A DNA stretch of 64,000 nucleotides from Chryseobacterium sp. Bi04 (GCF_918698085.1 NZ_CAKKLP010000001.1:248001-312000); one strand, 5' to 3'; shown: positions 50,122 to 59,605, counted from the stretch's first letter. The notes: generated by a model not told the origin, from the letters alone. A program made the numbers and translations.

Positions 50122-50147
50122 AAAAACCGCAGTTTCCTGCGGTTTTT
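50122..50147 (+). terminator. Bidirectional terminator between convergent genes
   Basis: AAAAACCGCAG pairs with CTGCGGTTTTT, with A and T runs on either side. It serves the GH3 gene and the minus-strand mutL operon. Confidence 0.85.
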
Positions 50148-50148
50148 A

Positions 50149-50562
50149 TTATTTACTTAAATCTTCTTTTACTTTTTTGGCAGCGTCTTCAACTTTTGAG
50201 GCTCCTTGTCTTGCGGCATCTTTTGCATCTTTTCCTGCTTCCTGCACCCCGCTTTTTATATCCTTTCCTACCTTATTAAGGTCCTGTTTGGTCTTGTCAG
50301 CTGTTGCATCAATCTTATCTTTCGCTTTCTGAGCTGCGTTATCAATCTTATTTCCAGCTTCATCCACCTTTGTTTTAATGTCTTCTTTTGTCTTATTGAC
50401 TTTTGAACTGTCAACAATATCAGAAGGGGTCTCTGTGGTGGTAGTTGTAGTGGTGGTAACTGATCCGTCAGGATTTTCTACCTGTTCAGTTTTCTTTGTC
50501 GATTTTGTGCATGCTATTGTGAATACTGAAATCACTAATGCTGCTAAGATACTTTTTTTCAT
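50149..50562 (-). CDS. Lipoprotein with LEA/apolipoprotein-like helix repeats
   Basis: This 137-residue lipoprotein (signal MKKSILAALVISVFTIAC, Cys18) has a Thr-rich stretch (GSVTTTTTTTTETPS) followed by amphipathic Lys/Ala/Asp repeats of 11 residues (KTKVDEAGNKIDNAAQKAK, KDIKSGVQEAGKDAKDAA), as in LEA-type or YtjA-like stress proteins. It probably covers or stabilises a membrane surface. Last gene of the minus-strand operon starting at mutL. Confidence 0.7.
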   Translation of the reverse strand: MKKSILAALVISVFTIACTKSTKKTEQVENPDGSVTTTTTTTTETPSDIVDSSKVNKTKEDIKTKVDEAGNKIDNAAQKAKDKIDATADKTKQDLNKVGKDIKSGVQEAGKDAKDAARQGASKVEDAAKKVKEDLSK

Positions 50563-50589
50563 ATTGTATACTTTAAATAAATGATATTA

Positions 50590-50958
50590 TTATTCGGTTT
50601 TGGTTTTGGTATCGGGTGCAGATGATGCTTCTGAAACTTTCTGTTTCTTTTCAGCATCTGTTTTTTTCTTATCTTCTTCCTGCTTCTTTTTGGCCTCCTT
50701 ATCCAGCTCTTCTTTAAGTTTCTTTTCTTCTTCCTGAAGCTTTTTAACCTGTTTTACGGAGTCCAGATACTGTGGAGAAGACATTCTTATCTTTCTGGCA
50801 ATATCTACAGAAACAGCACCCGTAGAAAATGAATCTATTGCCGTTGTATCATACTGTATTTTAACTTCCTGTTCATTACTAAAGCCCGCAGATTCTTTTT
50901 TGGAACATGCGATGAACAGAATGATAAAAATAAAAGCAGCAAACCCTAAATTTTTCAT
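50590..50958 (-). CDS. Lipoprotein with Lys/Glu-rich coiled coil
   Basis: The 122-residue product has the lipoprotein signal MKNLGFAAFIFIILFIAC (Cys18), a short globular part (IQYDTTAIDSFSTGAVSVDIARKIRM), then a highly charged coiled coil (VKKLQEEEKKLKEELDKEAKKK). No family recognised. It lies four bases after the EEP gene, so co-transcription is likely. Confidence 0.65.
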   Translation of the reverse strand: MKNLGFAAFIFIILFIACSKKESAGFSNEQEVKIQYDTTAIDSFSTGAVSVDIARKIRMSSPQYLDSVKQVKKLQEEEKKLKEELDKEAKKKQEEDKKKTDAEKKQKVSEASSAPDTKTKTE

Positions 50959-50962
50959 GGAA

Positions 50963-51934
50963 CTAATTTAGCAGAAATTCTGCAATTACAGGATAATGAT
51001 CCGATAATTTCACAGATTGATCCACTTTATAGCTTAGAGGAATAATTGATTTTGAAGTAAAGATATAATCTATTCGCAAAGGTACCTTATAATCATGAAA
51101 GCTACTTGCACTTCCTTTTCCCGCCACCAAAAAGGCATCCTGAAGATCTTTCCCTAAATTATAATATTCATAAGAATTGGGAACAGAGTTAAAATCTCCT
51201 GCTAAAATAACAGGATAAGGAGATAAATCTATTATCTTTCTTATTTTCTTAACCTGATCTTCATGGGCTTGAAAAGTAGGAATCATGTGGGATAGAAGAG
51301 CGGATATATTTCCGGCACCAAAAGCATCAAGCTTCGTAAACATTGATTTATGAAGCCGGAAGGGTTCCAGGTATACATTGACAATCCGTACAATTTTTCC
51401 ATTGATATCTATATCTGCATAGAAAGAATTGCCTCTTGCTTTCTCTTCAATAATTTCAGCCTGACGTACGATTTTATGTTTCGTTTTAAGGATAACCGAA
51501 GGATATTTTACAAGATCCTGTCTTAATTCACGGTTGGTATCTTTCTCCTGAACCAGGATAATATCTGCATTTTGCTCTTTAATATAATTTTTCACTTTAT
51601 CCCATCCATAATCTCCATATTTTACATTAAAGGTTAAAACTTTGATATCTCTTATGGTCTTTACATTCTCTACTTTTGGAGAAAAATTAACCCATCTTCT
51701 TATTGGGTTATAGAATAGAAAAATTCCTAAAGCAAAAGCTATTGCCACTTTTTGCTTCTTAAAAATCCATACTACTGTAAGAATAATATACGCGAACATC
51801 AGATATGGGAAACCCAGAGAAAGAAGATTAAGGTTCCCAAAAATATTTGGAGGAACCCATGCATTTCCCAACGTGCATAGCAATAAAACAGCAATAACAA
51901 TATGTATAAATAGCAGTATCTGGTTCGGCTTCAT
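50963..51934 (-). CDS. Endonuclease/exonuclease/phosphatase-family protein (paralogue B)
   Basis: The 323-residue protein has two or three membrane helices at the N-terminus (~8-90), then an EEP domain with VLTFNVKYGDYG, LVQEKDTN (catalytic Glu), ILAGDFNSVPNS (Asp/Asn) and SDHYPVIAEF (His). Such membrane-anchored EEP proteins act on phosphodiesters; the substrate is unknown and lipids or nucleotides are both possible. It is a tandem copy of the gene at 52008. Confidence 0.88.
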   Translation of the reverse strand: MKPNQILLFIHIVIAVLLLCTLGNAWVPPNIFGNLNLLSLGFPYLMFAYIILTVVWIFKKQKVAIAFALGIFLFYNPIRRWVNFSPKVENVKTIRDIKVLTFNVKYGDYGWDKVKNYIKEQNADIILVQEKDTNRELRQDLVKYPSVILKTKHKIVRQAEIIEEKARGNSFYADIDINGKIVRIVNVYLEPFRLHKSMFTKLDAFGAGNISALLSHMIPTFQAHEDQVKKIRKIIDLSPYPVILAGDFNSVPNSYEYYNLGKDLQDAFLVAGKGSASSFHDYKVPLRIDYIFTSKSIIPLSYKVDQSVKLSDHYPVIAEFLLN

Positions 51935-52007
51935 GAAAAAATGGTCTTGGTACGTATTTTTTTAAGCAAAAACCCTACCAAGCACCCATATTTAACTTTT
52001 TTTATGA

Positions 52008-53003
52008 TTATTTACTACCTGAAGAAAACTCAGAAATGACAGGATAATGGTCTGAAAAACTGACAGAACGGTCCACTGCATAGGAAACAGCCTTCACAGA
52101 CGGAGAAGAAAAAATGTAATCAATCCTTATAGGAAATTTATAATCATGGAAGCTGGTAGCACTTCCTTTTCCGGCATTCACAAATGCATCTTCAAGTCCG
52201 GATGACAGGTGGTAATACTCATAAGAATTGGGAACCGAATTAAAATCTCCAGCCAGGATCACAGGATATGGTGAGCTTTCAACAGCATTTTTAATAAGCT
52301 CAACCTGTTTTTGATGGATTTTAAAAGTAGGAATAAGCCTTTTTACAATATCCTTCATCTTTTGCTCATTGGCATCAGAATTTCCGTTAAGGGTCACCAT
52401 CTCTCTTTCAAACTTAAAAGGATGAAGATAAACATCCACAAACCGGTATATCTTTCCTTTTATCTCAATATCAGCCTGTATTGCCGGGGGAATTTCACTT
52501 TTTTCCGGAAAATCGAGTTCTTTACTATCCAACACCTTATGTTGTGTAAGGATCGTTCCCACTCCCGAAAAATTCACTCTTTTATAATCTTCAAGGTGTG
52601 GAAAATCTCCTCCTCTGCCTTCCTGTAAAAGTATGACATCTGCTTCCTGCGATTTTAGATACTTTCCGATCTCCTCTTTCCCCATAATTCCTCCCTTCAC
52701 GTTAAAGGAAACTATTTTAATATCTGCCTTCTCTTTTTTATCAGAAGAAAAATTAATGATCCTTTGTATCGGACTGATAAAAACCAATCCCATCAGCATG
52801 AATACAAAAGCCCTCTTTTTCCAGCTGAATATCCAAAAAACAGTCATCAGAATATAAGCAATCATCAGGATAGGAAACCCTAACGAGAGCAAATTAAACC
52901 ATGGAAATATCTTAGGCGGAACATAGGCATTCAGTAAAGAAGCCAATAAAAGGAACAAAATTCCTACGTGCAGAATCAGGATGATAAGTCGAAAAATCTT
53001 CAC
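52008..53003 (-). CDS. Endonuclease/exonuclease/phosphatase-family protein (paralogue A)
   Basis: The 331-residue protein has the same plan as its neighbour: N-terminal membrane helices (FRLIILILHVGILFLLLASLL and others), VSFNVKGGIMG, LLQEGRGGDF, ILAGDFNSVPNSYEYYHL and SDHYPVISEF. The two copies share long identical blocks, e.g. PYPVILAGDFNSVPNSYEYY, so the duplication is fairly recent. It starts nine bases after the rhomboid gene. Confidence 0.88.
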   Translation of the reverse strand: MKIFRLIILILHVGILFLLLASLLNAYVPPKIFPWFNLLSLGFPILMIAYILMTVFWIFSWKKRAFVFMLMGLVFISPIQRIINFSSDKKEKADIKIVSFNVKGGIMGKEEIGKYLKSQEADVILLQEGRGGDFPHLEDYKRVNFSGVGTILTQHKVLDSKELDFPEKSEIPPAIQADIEIKGKIYRFVDVYLHPFKFEREMVTLNGNSDANEQKMKDIVKRLIPTFKIHQKQVELIKNAVESSPYPVILAGDFNSVPNSYEYYHLSSGLEDAFVNAGKGSATSFHDYKFPIRIDYIFSSPSVKAVSYAVDRSVSFSDHYPVISEFSSGSK

Positions 53004-53012
53004 AAAGCAGCT

Positions 53013-53741
53013 TTAATTAAATCTGTATAAATGTTTTCTCCAGTTTCTGGCCAATAACCATCCTACCAAAGCTCCTCCAACGTGAGCTAAATGGGCAATA
53101 CCTCCCCCATTTCCTGAAACACCAAGATATACCGAAACTACAATAATAATGGGCATAAGGTACTTCACTTTCATAGGAACCGGAATAAACATTATTCCAA
53201 TTTTTGAATCAGGATACAATGCGGCAAAAGCTGCTACTACTCCAAAAATTGCACCAGAAGCCCCCACCATAGGAGTTGCTACAATACCCTTCAGGCTTTC
53301 CAGTAATTCTTTTTGTCTGACAACAGTATCTCCACTTCCAGCAAATTCTACATTTGCTCCGGACAAATATGAGCTTACATTAAAGCCTAGTTGCTGTAAT
53401 TCATTAGAAATCTGCTGAACTTCTACAAAATTCCATAAATTAAAGAGAAAAAAAGCACCTAATCCGCTCAAAAAGTATAGTATCAAATATTTTTTATCCC
53501 CTAATGTCTGCTCGAGAATAGGTCCGAAACTATACAGGGTGAACATATTAAACAAAATGTGCATAAGACTTCCATGCATAAACATATGGGTAATGATCTG
53601 CCATGAATGGAAAAATGGAGAAAACGGATAAAAGCCGGCAAGATAGCCAATCACCTGATTTCCCATAAAATACGTCACAGCAAATACTATCACATTAATA
53701 ATGATAAGATTTCTTGTAATCGGTGGTATATTGTTAAACAT
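53013..53741 (-). CDS. Rhomboid intramembrane serine protease
   Basis: The 242-residue protein has six or so membrane helices, HMFMHGSLMHILFNM (residues 52-66), the catalytic Ser162 in GASGAIFG, and His220 in HLAHVGGALVG. It cuts transmembrane substrates in the membrane. A loop of about 50 residues between helices (~104-155, EVQQISNELQQLGF...) is unusually long. It is second in the mutL operon with a gap of five bases; that order is seen in other flavobacteria as far as I recall. Confidence 0.93.
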   Translation of the reverse strand: MFNNIPPITRNLIIINVIVFAVTYFMGNQVIGYLAGFYPFSPFFHSWQIITHMFMHGSLMHILFNMFTLYSFGPILEQTLGDKKYLILYFLSGLGAFFLFNLWNFVEVQQISNELQQLGFNVSSYLSGANVEFAGSGDTVVRQKELLESLKGIVATPMVGASGAIFGVVAAFAALYPDSKIGIMFIPVPMKVKYLMPIIIVVSVYLGVSGNGGGIAHLAHVGGALVGWLLARNWRKHLYRFN

Positions 53742-53746
53742 ATTTT

Positions 53747-55540
53747 TTAAAATTTGTTTTTAAAATCATTAAACGGAACTTCATAGAAACATCTTTTTCC
53801 GTCCGGTAAAAATTCTGGGAATCCTAATGCTGTAAAATCTTTAATAAGCTGCTCCGCATCTTTTTTATAAAGGAAGTCAAATCTTGACTTCGAATGCATT
53901 TTGGCCCATTGATTCTGATAATACTGCATAAATTCTTCTTCTGTCTTATACTCCAGGATCTCAAAAAGGTTCTCCAGAAACTTCATAGCCTGTGTTTCTT
54001 TCAGTCCTTCGGGAAGTGAATCTATTCTCAGTACACTTTCATGAGCAATTTTCATGTCAAACCCGAGTTCCGGAAGATATTTTTTGATAGAATTATATTT
54101 ATTCTTTTCTATTTCGTTCATGTGATACTCCAGGGAAAACAGGAGGGCATGGCTGTTGGTATTGGATTTCTTTGATGCAGATTTATTATTGTTTTCAGAA
54201 ACCACAAGCCTGTGCATTCTTCCAAGATCCAGCATCAGAGTCATATCTCCTTTATTGAACACCCAGTATCCGTTGGGAAGCCTCATCAGGTCTTCATCAA
54301 AATCTTCATCTTCAAATAAATTGATTTTGGAAGGTTCTGCTGTGATATTCTGGCTGTACATTTCTGTAAGATTCTGAATCTCCTCCGGAAGTACAATATT
54401 TTTTTCTTCCAAAAACGGATTATAGTCTTTATCAACAATAATTTCAGGCATTTTTATAATTCCTCCGCCGCCGTTTCCTTTACTGGGAATAGGTTTATTC
54501 ATCATTTCGTCTAAATCCGGATCTCTGTCAAAATCAAGACTTGGAGAAACATTATAAATTCCCAACGATCTTTTTATCGTGGAACGAAGCAACGCAAAAA
54601 TAAGATGCTCATCTTCAAACTTCACCTCAGTTTTCTGTGGATGTATATTAACATCTATTTTTTCAGGGTCCAGCTCCAGATAAAGGAAAAATGATGGGAC
54701 ATATCCCGGTAGCAGGAGCCCTTCAAAAGCTTCCTGAACTGCTTTATTGAAGTACGGACTCTTGAAATATCTTCCATTCACAAAAAGAAACTGTTCGCCT
54801 CTGTTTTTCTTGGCTCCTTCCGGTTTTGCTACAAACCCATGAAGCTTACACCAGATAATATCTTCTTTGATAGGAATAAGCTGGGGCTGCAGTTTTCTTC
54901 CGAAAATATCTACAATACGCTGCATCTGGCTCCCTTTTCTGAGCTTGAAAACCGGTTCATCATCATGAAACAACGAAAACTCCAAACCTTCATGTGCCAA
55001 TGCAATACGCTGAAATTCATCGATTACGTGCCTGAATTCAATATTATTATTTTTCAGAAATTTTCTTCTGGCAGGGACGTTATAAAATAGATTCTTCACT
55101 AAAAAATTGGATCCGTCCGCCGTTTGTATCGGGTCCTGAAACTGAAAAACTCCACCTTCAAGGTAAATATTGGTTCCAATGGATGCGTTTTTCTGCTTTG
55201 TTCTCAATTCAACCTGTGAAACGGCCGCGATGGAAGCCAGCGCTTCACCCCGAAATCCTTTTGTAACAATTTTAAAGATATCTTCCGTTCCCCTGATTTT
55301 GGATGTAGCATGTCTTTCAAATGCCATTCTGGCGTCTGTTTCAGACATTCCTTTTCCATCATCCACTACTTGAATCAGGTTTTTCCCGGCGTCCCTGAGA
55401 ATCAGTTCGACCTTAGACGCATCTGCATCAATAGCGTTCTCCAAAAGCTCCTTCACAATGGATGCAGGCCTCTGCACCACTTCTCCTGCTGCAATCTGGT
55501 TAGCTACATGATCCGGTAAAAGTTGAATAATATCTAACAT
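53747..55540 (-). CDS. mutL: DNA mismatch repair protein MutL
   Basis: MutL links mismatch recognition by MutS to strand incision. The 597-residue protein has the GHKL ATPase motifs: ELLENAIDADA (31-41), VVDDGKGM (58-65), TKGFRGEALASIA (93-105), and the NLFYNVPARRKFL block. A flexible linker (~340-415) leads to the C-terminal dimer domain. In that domain the endonuclease motif DQHA-x2-E-x4-E, expected for MutL from bacteria without MutH, appears as MLDLGRMHRLVVSE (436-449), which keeps little of it. First gene of the operon. Confidence 0.96.
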   Translation of the reverse strand: MLDIIQLLPDHVANQIAAGEVVQRPASIVKELLENAIDADASKVELILRDAGKNLIQVVDDGKGMSETDARMAFERHATSKIRGTEDIFKIVTKGFRGEALASIAAVSQVELRTKQKNASIGTNIYLEGGVFQFQDPIQTADGSNFLVKNLFYNVPARRKFLKNNNIEFRHVIDEFQRIALAHEGLEFSLFHDDEPVFKLRKGSQMQRIVDIFGRKLQPQLIPIKEDIIWCKLHGFVAKPEGAKKNRGEQFLFVNGRYFKSPYFNKAVQEAFEGLLLPGYVPSFFLYLELDPEKIDVNIHPQKTEVKFEDEHLIFALLRSTIKRSLGIYNVSPSLDFDRDPDLDEMMNKPIPSKGNGGGGIIKMPEIIVDKDYNPFLEEKNIVLPEEIQNLTEMYSQNITAEPSKINLFEDEDFDEDLMRLPNGYWVFNKGDMTLMLDLGRMHRLVVSENNNKSASKKSNTNSHALLFSLEYHMNEIEKNKYNSIKKYLPELGFDMKIAHESVLRIDSLPEGLKETQAMKFLENLFEILEYKTEEEFMQYYQNQWAKMHSKSRFDFLYKKDAEQLIKDFTALGFPEFLPDGKRCFYEVPFNDFKNKF

Positions 55541-55560
55541 AAAAAACGTAAATCAACTTA

Positions 55561-55568
55561 CAAAAATA
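55561..55568 (-). promoter_or_regulatory. -7 box of the mutL operon
   Basis: TATTTTTG on the minus strand, 20 bases before the mutL ATG at 55540. Confidence 0.5.
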
Positions 55569-55691
55569 GACAATGAAATTGGGAATTAAAACATTAAAAG
55601 AGGGAATTAATATTTAATTATCAACATTTCAACAATGCAGCTTTTTACAGACTGAGCCTCAAACCATTCACTACAGCAGTTTTATATAAAG

Positions 55692-55730
55692 ATCAATCCC
55701 CTATTGTTCTTACACAAATAGAGGATTGAT
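55692..55730 (-). terminator. Probable terminator of the DUF1275 gene
   Basis: ATCAATCCCCTATT and AATAGAGGATTGAT form a 14-pair stem with one mismatch, 56 bases past the stop codon. The T tract is weak. Confidence 0.5.
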
Positions 55731-55786
55731 TCACAGCTAGTTTATACAAAAAAAATTAATAGTGATATTTATTTATCATTCCACAT

Positions 55787-56614
55787 TCAGTCTTCAAAGG
55801 CCAGTTTTCTTTTCTTTTCTCTTTCTGGAATTCCGTGGATCTTCTCATACAGATAAGCCAGAAGATTGGGTTTTTTATAAATCCTGTTGTATCTGTATTT
55901 GGTATTAAAATGTCTCATATGAATTTTATAAGCATCGTATCCTATCACAATTAAAAGACACAGGCTGATCACATAAAACACTCTGAATTCCAGATAATAA
56001 TAAGTAAGCCCCGAGAATACTGCTCCTAAGACATAGGCAATCATGATACTCAAGAGTAATTTTGCCCTTCCGATCAGCTCGCCGTTTTTTCTATATTTTT
56101 TTTGGGTAAACATAGAAACCAGAATTCCCAGGTCGGTAGTTGTTCCGGTAAGGTGAGTTGTTTTTACTGAAAAGTTTGATATACTGGCCGTTAAGCCATT
56201 CTGAAGACCTGTAGCAAAAAGCATTAATGCTACCAGATATTCTGTTTCTTCCAAAGTTTTCTGATAATAAAACTGTCCGTATACACCTACGAAGAGAAGA
56301 CATATAATCTCCAATACAATAGGCATGGAATGGGCAAAATATTTGCTTTTTTTATTGAAATTAATGACAATAAAATTGGATAGAAAGCTTCCGAAGAAGA
56401 ACAAAAAGATCCATCCAGCCACCACTCCCACCTGTGCCCAGTTGGCCTTGCTGATTTCTGCTGCCAAAACAGCGTAATGTCCCGTTACATTCGATGTAAA
56501 AGAGAGAAATATTAATAGGGATGCTATATTTATAGTACCTGCTGTAAATGCAGTCAGCGTCCCCAATCTGATATTATCCCCCAGTGTCCTGCTGTTACTA
56601 TAATTTCTTAACAT
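55787..56614 (-). CDS. YoaK/DUF1275 family membrane protein
   Basis: The 275-residue protein has six or so membrane helices and the DUF1275 pattern: LGTLTAFTAGTINIASLLIFLSFTSNVTGHYAVLAAEI at the N-terminus, then ATGLQNGLTASISNFSVKTTHLTGTTTDLG, whose glycines and TTHLTGT are the family mark. The DUF1275 role is unknown. A basic 60-residue tail follows the last helix. It starts 28 bases after the Usp-like gene and is probably in its transcript. Confidence 0.9.
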   Translation of the reverse strand: MLRNYSNSRTLGDNIRLGTLTAFTAGTINIASLLIFLSFTSNVTGHYAVLAAEISKANWAQVGVVAGWIFLFFFGSFLSNFIVINFNKKSKYFAHSMPIVLEIICLLFVGVYGQFYYQKTLEETEYLVALMLFATGLQNGLTASISNFSVKTTHLTGTTTDLGILVSMFTQKKYRKNGELIGRAKLLLSIMIAYVLGAVFSGLTYYYLEFRVFYVISLCLLIVIGYDAYKIHMRHFNTKYRYNRIYKKPNLLAYLYEKIHGIPEREKKRKLAFED

Positions 56615-56642
56615 TTTTTTATTTTTTTAGTTTGTGTTTATT

Positions 56643-57137
56643 TTAGACCTCTACAAAGATCTCTGCAAGCCTTCCTCTTTCCGGAAGCCTTTCTCTAACC
56701 TCAACGGCAATTTCATGAGACTTCAGCTCTTTGCAATTCTTGATATAAGGAATAAGATCAAACTTTCCTTTACCCTTACTTTTAATAGACGAAGAATAAT
56801 AAGCTTCTTCTATATTCTCTGCGCTCACGTACTGATTGAATGTTCTCTGAAAGCTTCCTGTAAAAACATCACAAATAATCTTATTGACCAGATGAGGATA
56901 TTTATTCTTCACGATTCCGTAAGCATCGCAAAACTCCGCCGGCCTGATCTTATTGAAAATGGATGTTTTGGTATTGAATAAAAGATCTCTGATAGAATCT
57001 CCGGAATCATATCCTGATGTAAGCAGGATATCATATTGGTTTTCGTCATTCGCAGCTTCTTTCTCTTTTAGCACTTTTTTCAATATGTTTAATGACTCAA
57101 GAGAGTAATCCGTTGCAATTAAAATTGTTTTAGCCAT
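56643..57137 (-). CDS. Universal stress protein-like protein
   Basis: The 164-residue product starts KTILIATDYSLESLNILKKVL, as universal stress proteins do (nucleotide-binding strand and Asp), and continues with YDILLTSGYDSGDSIRDLL. The C-terminal half lacks the usual GSxG-x9-GS ATP motif of UspA, so it is a half-conserved relative; there is no membrane segment. The gene precedes the DUF1275 gene, and its promoter box is at 57178-57185. Confidence 0.55.
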   Translation of the reverse strand: MAKTILIATDYSLESLNILKKVLKEKEAANDENQYDILLTSGYDSGDSIRDLLFNTKTSIFNKIRPAEFCDAYGIVKNKYPHLVNKIICDVFTGSFQRTFNQYVSAENIEEAYYSSSIKSKGKGKFDLIPYIKNCKELKSHEIAVEVRERLPERGRLAEIFVEV

Positions 57138-57177
57138 GTTCTTTTATTTTGTTTTGTGTTTATCTTTTTTGATGATA

Positions 57178-57185
57178 CAAAACTA
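57178..57185 (-). promoter_or_regulatory. -7 box of the Usp-like gene
   Basis: TAGTTTTG on the minus strand, about 40 bases before the ATG at 57137. Confidence 0.45.
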
Positions 57186-57366
57186 GAACGACCAAATTAG
57201 AAGACCTTTGGAACGGAATTAAAATGTGATTAAAGAGATTAAAATGAGATTAGAAAATTGTTAAGAGAAATTAATGTGGGGAAAAAACAAAACAGTAATT
57301 TTGCATAAATAAATGATATTCAGTCTATTATATATCCAACCTGTATACTTTGAATAATTTGAGGGA

Positions 57367-58770
57367 TTAAGCGCCCTCCTGCTGTGTGCTGTAGAAATTA
57401 GGGAAACGCATCTGAACCGTAGTTCCCTGATTTTCGTGCGAGCTTACAATCAGCTCACCGTGATGCATTCTTACGATATTTCTCGCCAATGGAAGCCCAA
57501 TTCCATAGCCTTCATAATTGTTGGTATTGGAAGCCCTGAAGAACGGATCGTAGATTTTATTCATTTCTACCTCCGGAATCCCGATTCCATTGTCCTTTAC
57601 AATGATATAGACATCTGTATCCGTGGCTCCTAAAGAGACTTTTACCTGCTGGAAATTAGAATATTTACAGCCATTACTGATGATATTGGCAACCGCAAGA
57701 TGCAGCAGCTGCTCATTCCCCTGTACTTTTAGCTTCTTTGGATTATCAGGAAGCATACTGATATCGAGATAGATATTATTCCTGGAATCTATTCTTCTTA
57801 GCGTTTCAATCACATCCCACAGCAGCTGGTCAATTCTTACCTTATCCATTTTCTGGATCTTACCGTCAAACCCGGTTTGGGCAATCATTAATAAAGCTTT
57901 GATCTTTTTATCCAGTTTTTCTGCCTCATCAAGGATGATTTCCAGCGTTTCTTTATATTCTTCAGCGGTTCTGTTGATGGAAAGTGCTACATCCGCCTCT
58001 CCCATAATGGAAGTAAGTGGAGTTCTCAGTTCATGGGAGACATTGCCAATCAAATGGTTCTGGGTCTCAAAAGAGGTTTCAATCCGGTTGAGCATATCAT
58101 TGAAAGTGTCTACCAGTTCATTCAGTTCCTTGTTATCCGGTTGAGACTCCAATCTTAAGTGAAGGTTTTCAGAACTGATTTCTTTTACTTTTCCCGTAAT
58201 TTTTAAGATCGGCCGGAACAGTGTCTTGGATAAATAAAAAGAAAAAATCATACTGAAGAACAAAGAAAGCACAATACAGGTGAGCAGTGTTCTTTTTAAA
58301 AAACCAAGATAATAGACCACATAATGGTTCTTGGCAGAAGCAATAGCGATATAGTCTTTATCTTCATATCTGAAAGTCTGCCCGATATAATAGAATTCCT
58401 TATCATTATAATTAGCCTCTCCCTGCTTGATAATATTTTTAAAAAAATAAGATGGAATATGAACTTCCTGGGATATCTTCTTGAAATTGGAATCTGTAGG
58501 GACTGCAAAAACATAATCTTTTTCCATGGGAAGCTCTTCATCATTCAGGCTACTGAGGACATAGTTTTCCGGAAGATCAAGATGGTCTTTGCTTTTTTCT
58601 ATCTGCACAATAGTTGCTGTACGGATCTTCAGCAGTTCATAAAATCTCTGATGTGAAAAATTAACGATCGAAAAATAAACCAATCCACTGAAAAGCAATA
58701 TAATGACAGTAAAAACCAGCATTAAAAGCACCATCGTTTTGGTCTGATTTGTGATCACTTTATTAAACAT
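57367..58770 (-). CDS. Sensor histidine kinase with HAMP domain
   Basis: The 467-residue protein has two membrane helices (~13-35 and ~162-183) around a periplasmic sensor of about 125 residues. HAMP follows (~184-235), then HisKA with phosphoacceptor His in GNVSHELRTPLTSIMGE, and HATPase with NIISNGCKYSN, VKDNGIGIPE and EGYGIGLPLARNI. It is a classic OmpR-class kinase. It begins three bases after the response regulator, so the two form a pair. The stimulus is unknown. Confidence 0.95.
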   Translation of the reverse strand: MFNKVITNQTKTMVLLMLVFTVIILLFSGLVYFSIVNFSHQRFYELLKIRTATIVQIEKSKDHLDLPENYVLSSLNDEELPMEKDYVFAVPTDSNFKKISQEVHIPSYFFKNIIKQGEANYNDKEFYYIGQTFRYEDKDYIAIASAKNHYVVYYLGFLKRTLLTCIVLSLFFSMIFSFYLSKTLFRPILKITGKVKEISSENLHLRLESQPDNKELNELVDTFNDMLNRIETSFETQNHLIGNVSHELRTPLTSIMGEADVALSINRTAEEYKETLEIILDEAEKLDKKIKALLMIAQTGFDGKIQKMDKVRIDQLLWDVIETLRRIDSRNNIYLDISMLPDNPKKLKVQGNEQLLHLAVANIISNGCKYSNFQQVKVSLGATDTDVYIIVKDNGIGIPEVEMNKIYDPFFRASNTNNYEGYGIGLPLARNIVRMHHGELIVSSHENQGTTVQMRFPNFYSTQQEGA

Positions 58771-58773
58771 TCA

Positions 58774-59481
58774 TTACGATTTTTTCAGGACGTAGCCCAT
58801 TCCTATTACTGTATGAATCAACTTATTATCATCCTGGCTATCCAGTTTCTTCCTTAAGTAATTTACGTAGACATCTACCACATTGGTTCCCAACTCATAA
58901 TTGACGCCCCATACTGCATCCAGAATTTCCGCTCTGGAGATCACCTTTTCGGGATTCGTAAGGAAATAGACTAATAATTTATATTCAGTAGAGGTAAGCG
59001 TAATTTCCTCCCCTCCACGGGTTACTTTTTTTGTATAGTCGTTCACGATAAGATCAGAAAACTGAAAAACATGCTCATTATCCGGTTCCGGTTCAACTGT
59101 TTCCTGCGGCCCATTGTTATTGCTTCTTCTTAACAGAGATTTCACACGGGCTACCAGCTCAATGAATTTAAACGGCTTTACCAGGTAATCATCCCCTCCG
59201 CTTTCTAACCCCAGCACAATATTTTCAGAAGTTCCCAATGCCGTTAAAAACAGAATAGGAACGCTCTGATTGGTTTTCCGGATCTCCTTACAGACATCCA
59301 GCCCATTCATTTCCGGAAGCATAATATCTAAAATCACCAAATCGAAATCATTTGCCTGAACCAGCTGTACTCCGGTACGCCCGTCAAAAGCGACAGAAAT
59401 TTCATATCCGTTTTCCTGAAGTCCCTTTTTAATAAAAGACACCACGCTGGTTTCGTCTTCGATAAGAATAATTTTTTTCAT
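58774..59481 (-). CDS. OmpR-family response regulator
   Basis: From the ATG at 59481 the product has 235 residues: a receiver domain with LIEDETS, phosphoacceptor Asp in LVILDIMLPEMNGLDV and Lys in DDYLVKPFKF. A linker with NNNGPQETVEPEP leads to a winged-helix output domain (LTSTEYKLLVYFLTNPEKVISRAEIL, VYVNYLRKKLD). A frame extension of 23 codons to 59550 runs through the promoter and was rejected. Partner kinase follows. Confidence 0.95.
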   Translation of the reverse strand: MKKIILIEDETSVVSFIKKGLQENGYEISVAFDGRTGVQLVQANDFDLVILDIMLPEMNGLDVCKEIRKTNQSVPILFLTALGTSENIVLGLESGGDDYLVKPFKFIELVARVKSLLRRSNNNGPQETVEPEPDNEHVFQFSDLIVNDYTKKVTRGGEEITLTSTEYKLLVYFLTNPEKVISRAEILDAVWGVNYELGTNVVDVYVNYLRKKLDSQDDNKLIHTVIGMGYVLKKS

Positions 59482-59501
59482 AAATGAAATAACGAGTTTT
59501 A

Positions 59502-59532
59502 CAAAAATAGGGAAATTTTGGGATGAACAAAA
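59502..59532 (-). promoter_or_regulatory. Promoter of the two-component pair
   Basis: On the minus strand, TTTTG (59528-59532), an 18-base spacer and TATTTTTG (59502-59509) fit the two-element consensus, 20 bases before the ATG at 59481. Confidence 0.65.
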
Positions 59533-59605
59533 TTGCTCTTCTCCCCTCAATAATAATTTTAAATGAATTGAGACCCTTCCTTATCCAACCTACATAGAAT
59601 AATAC

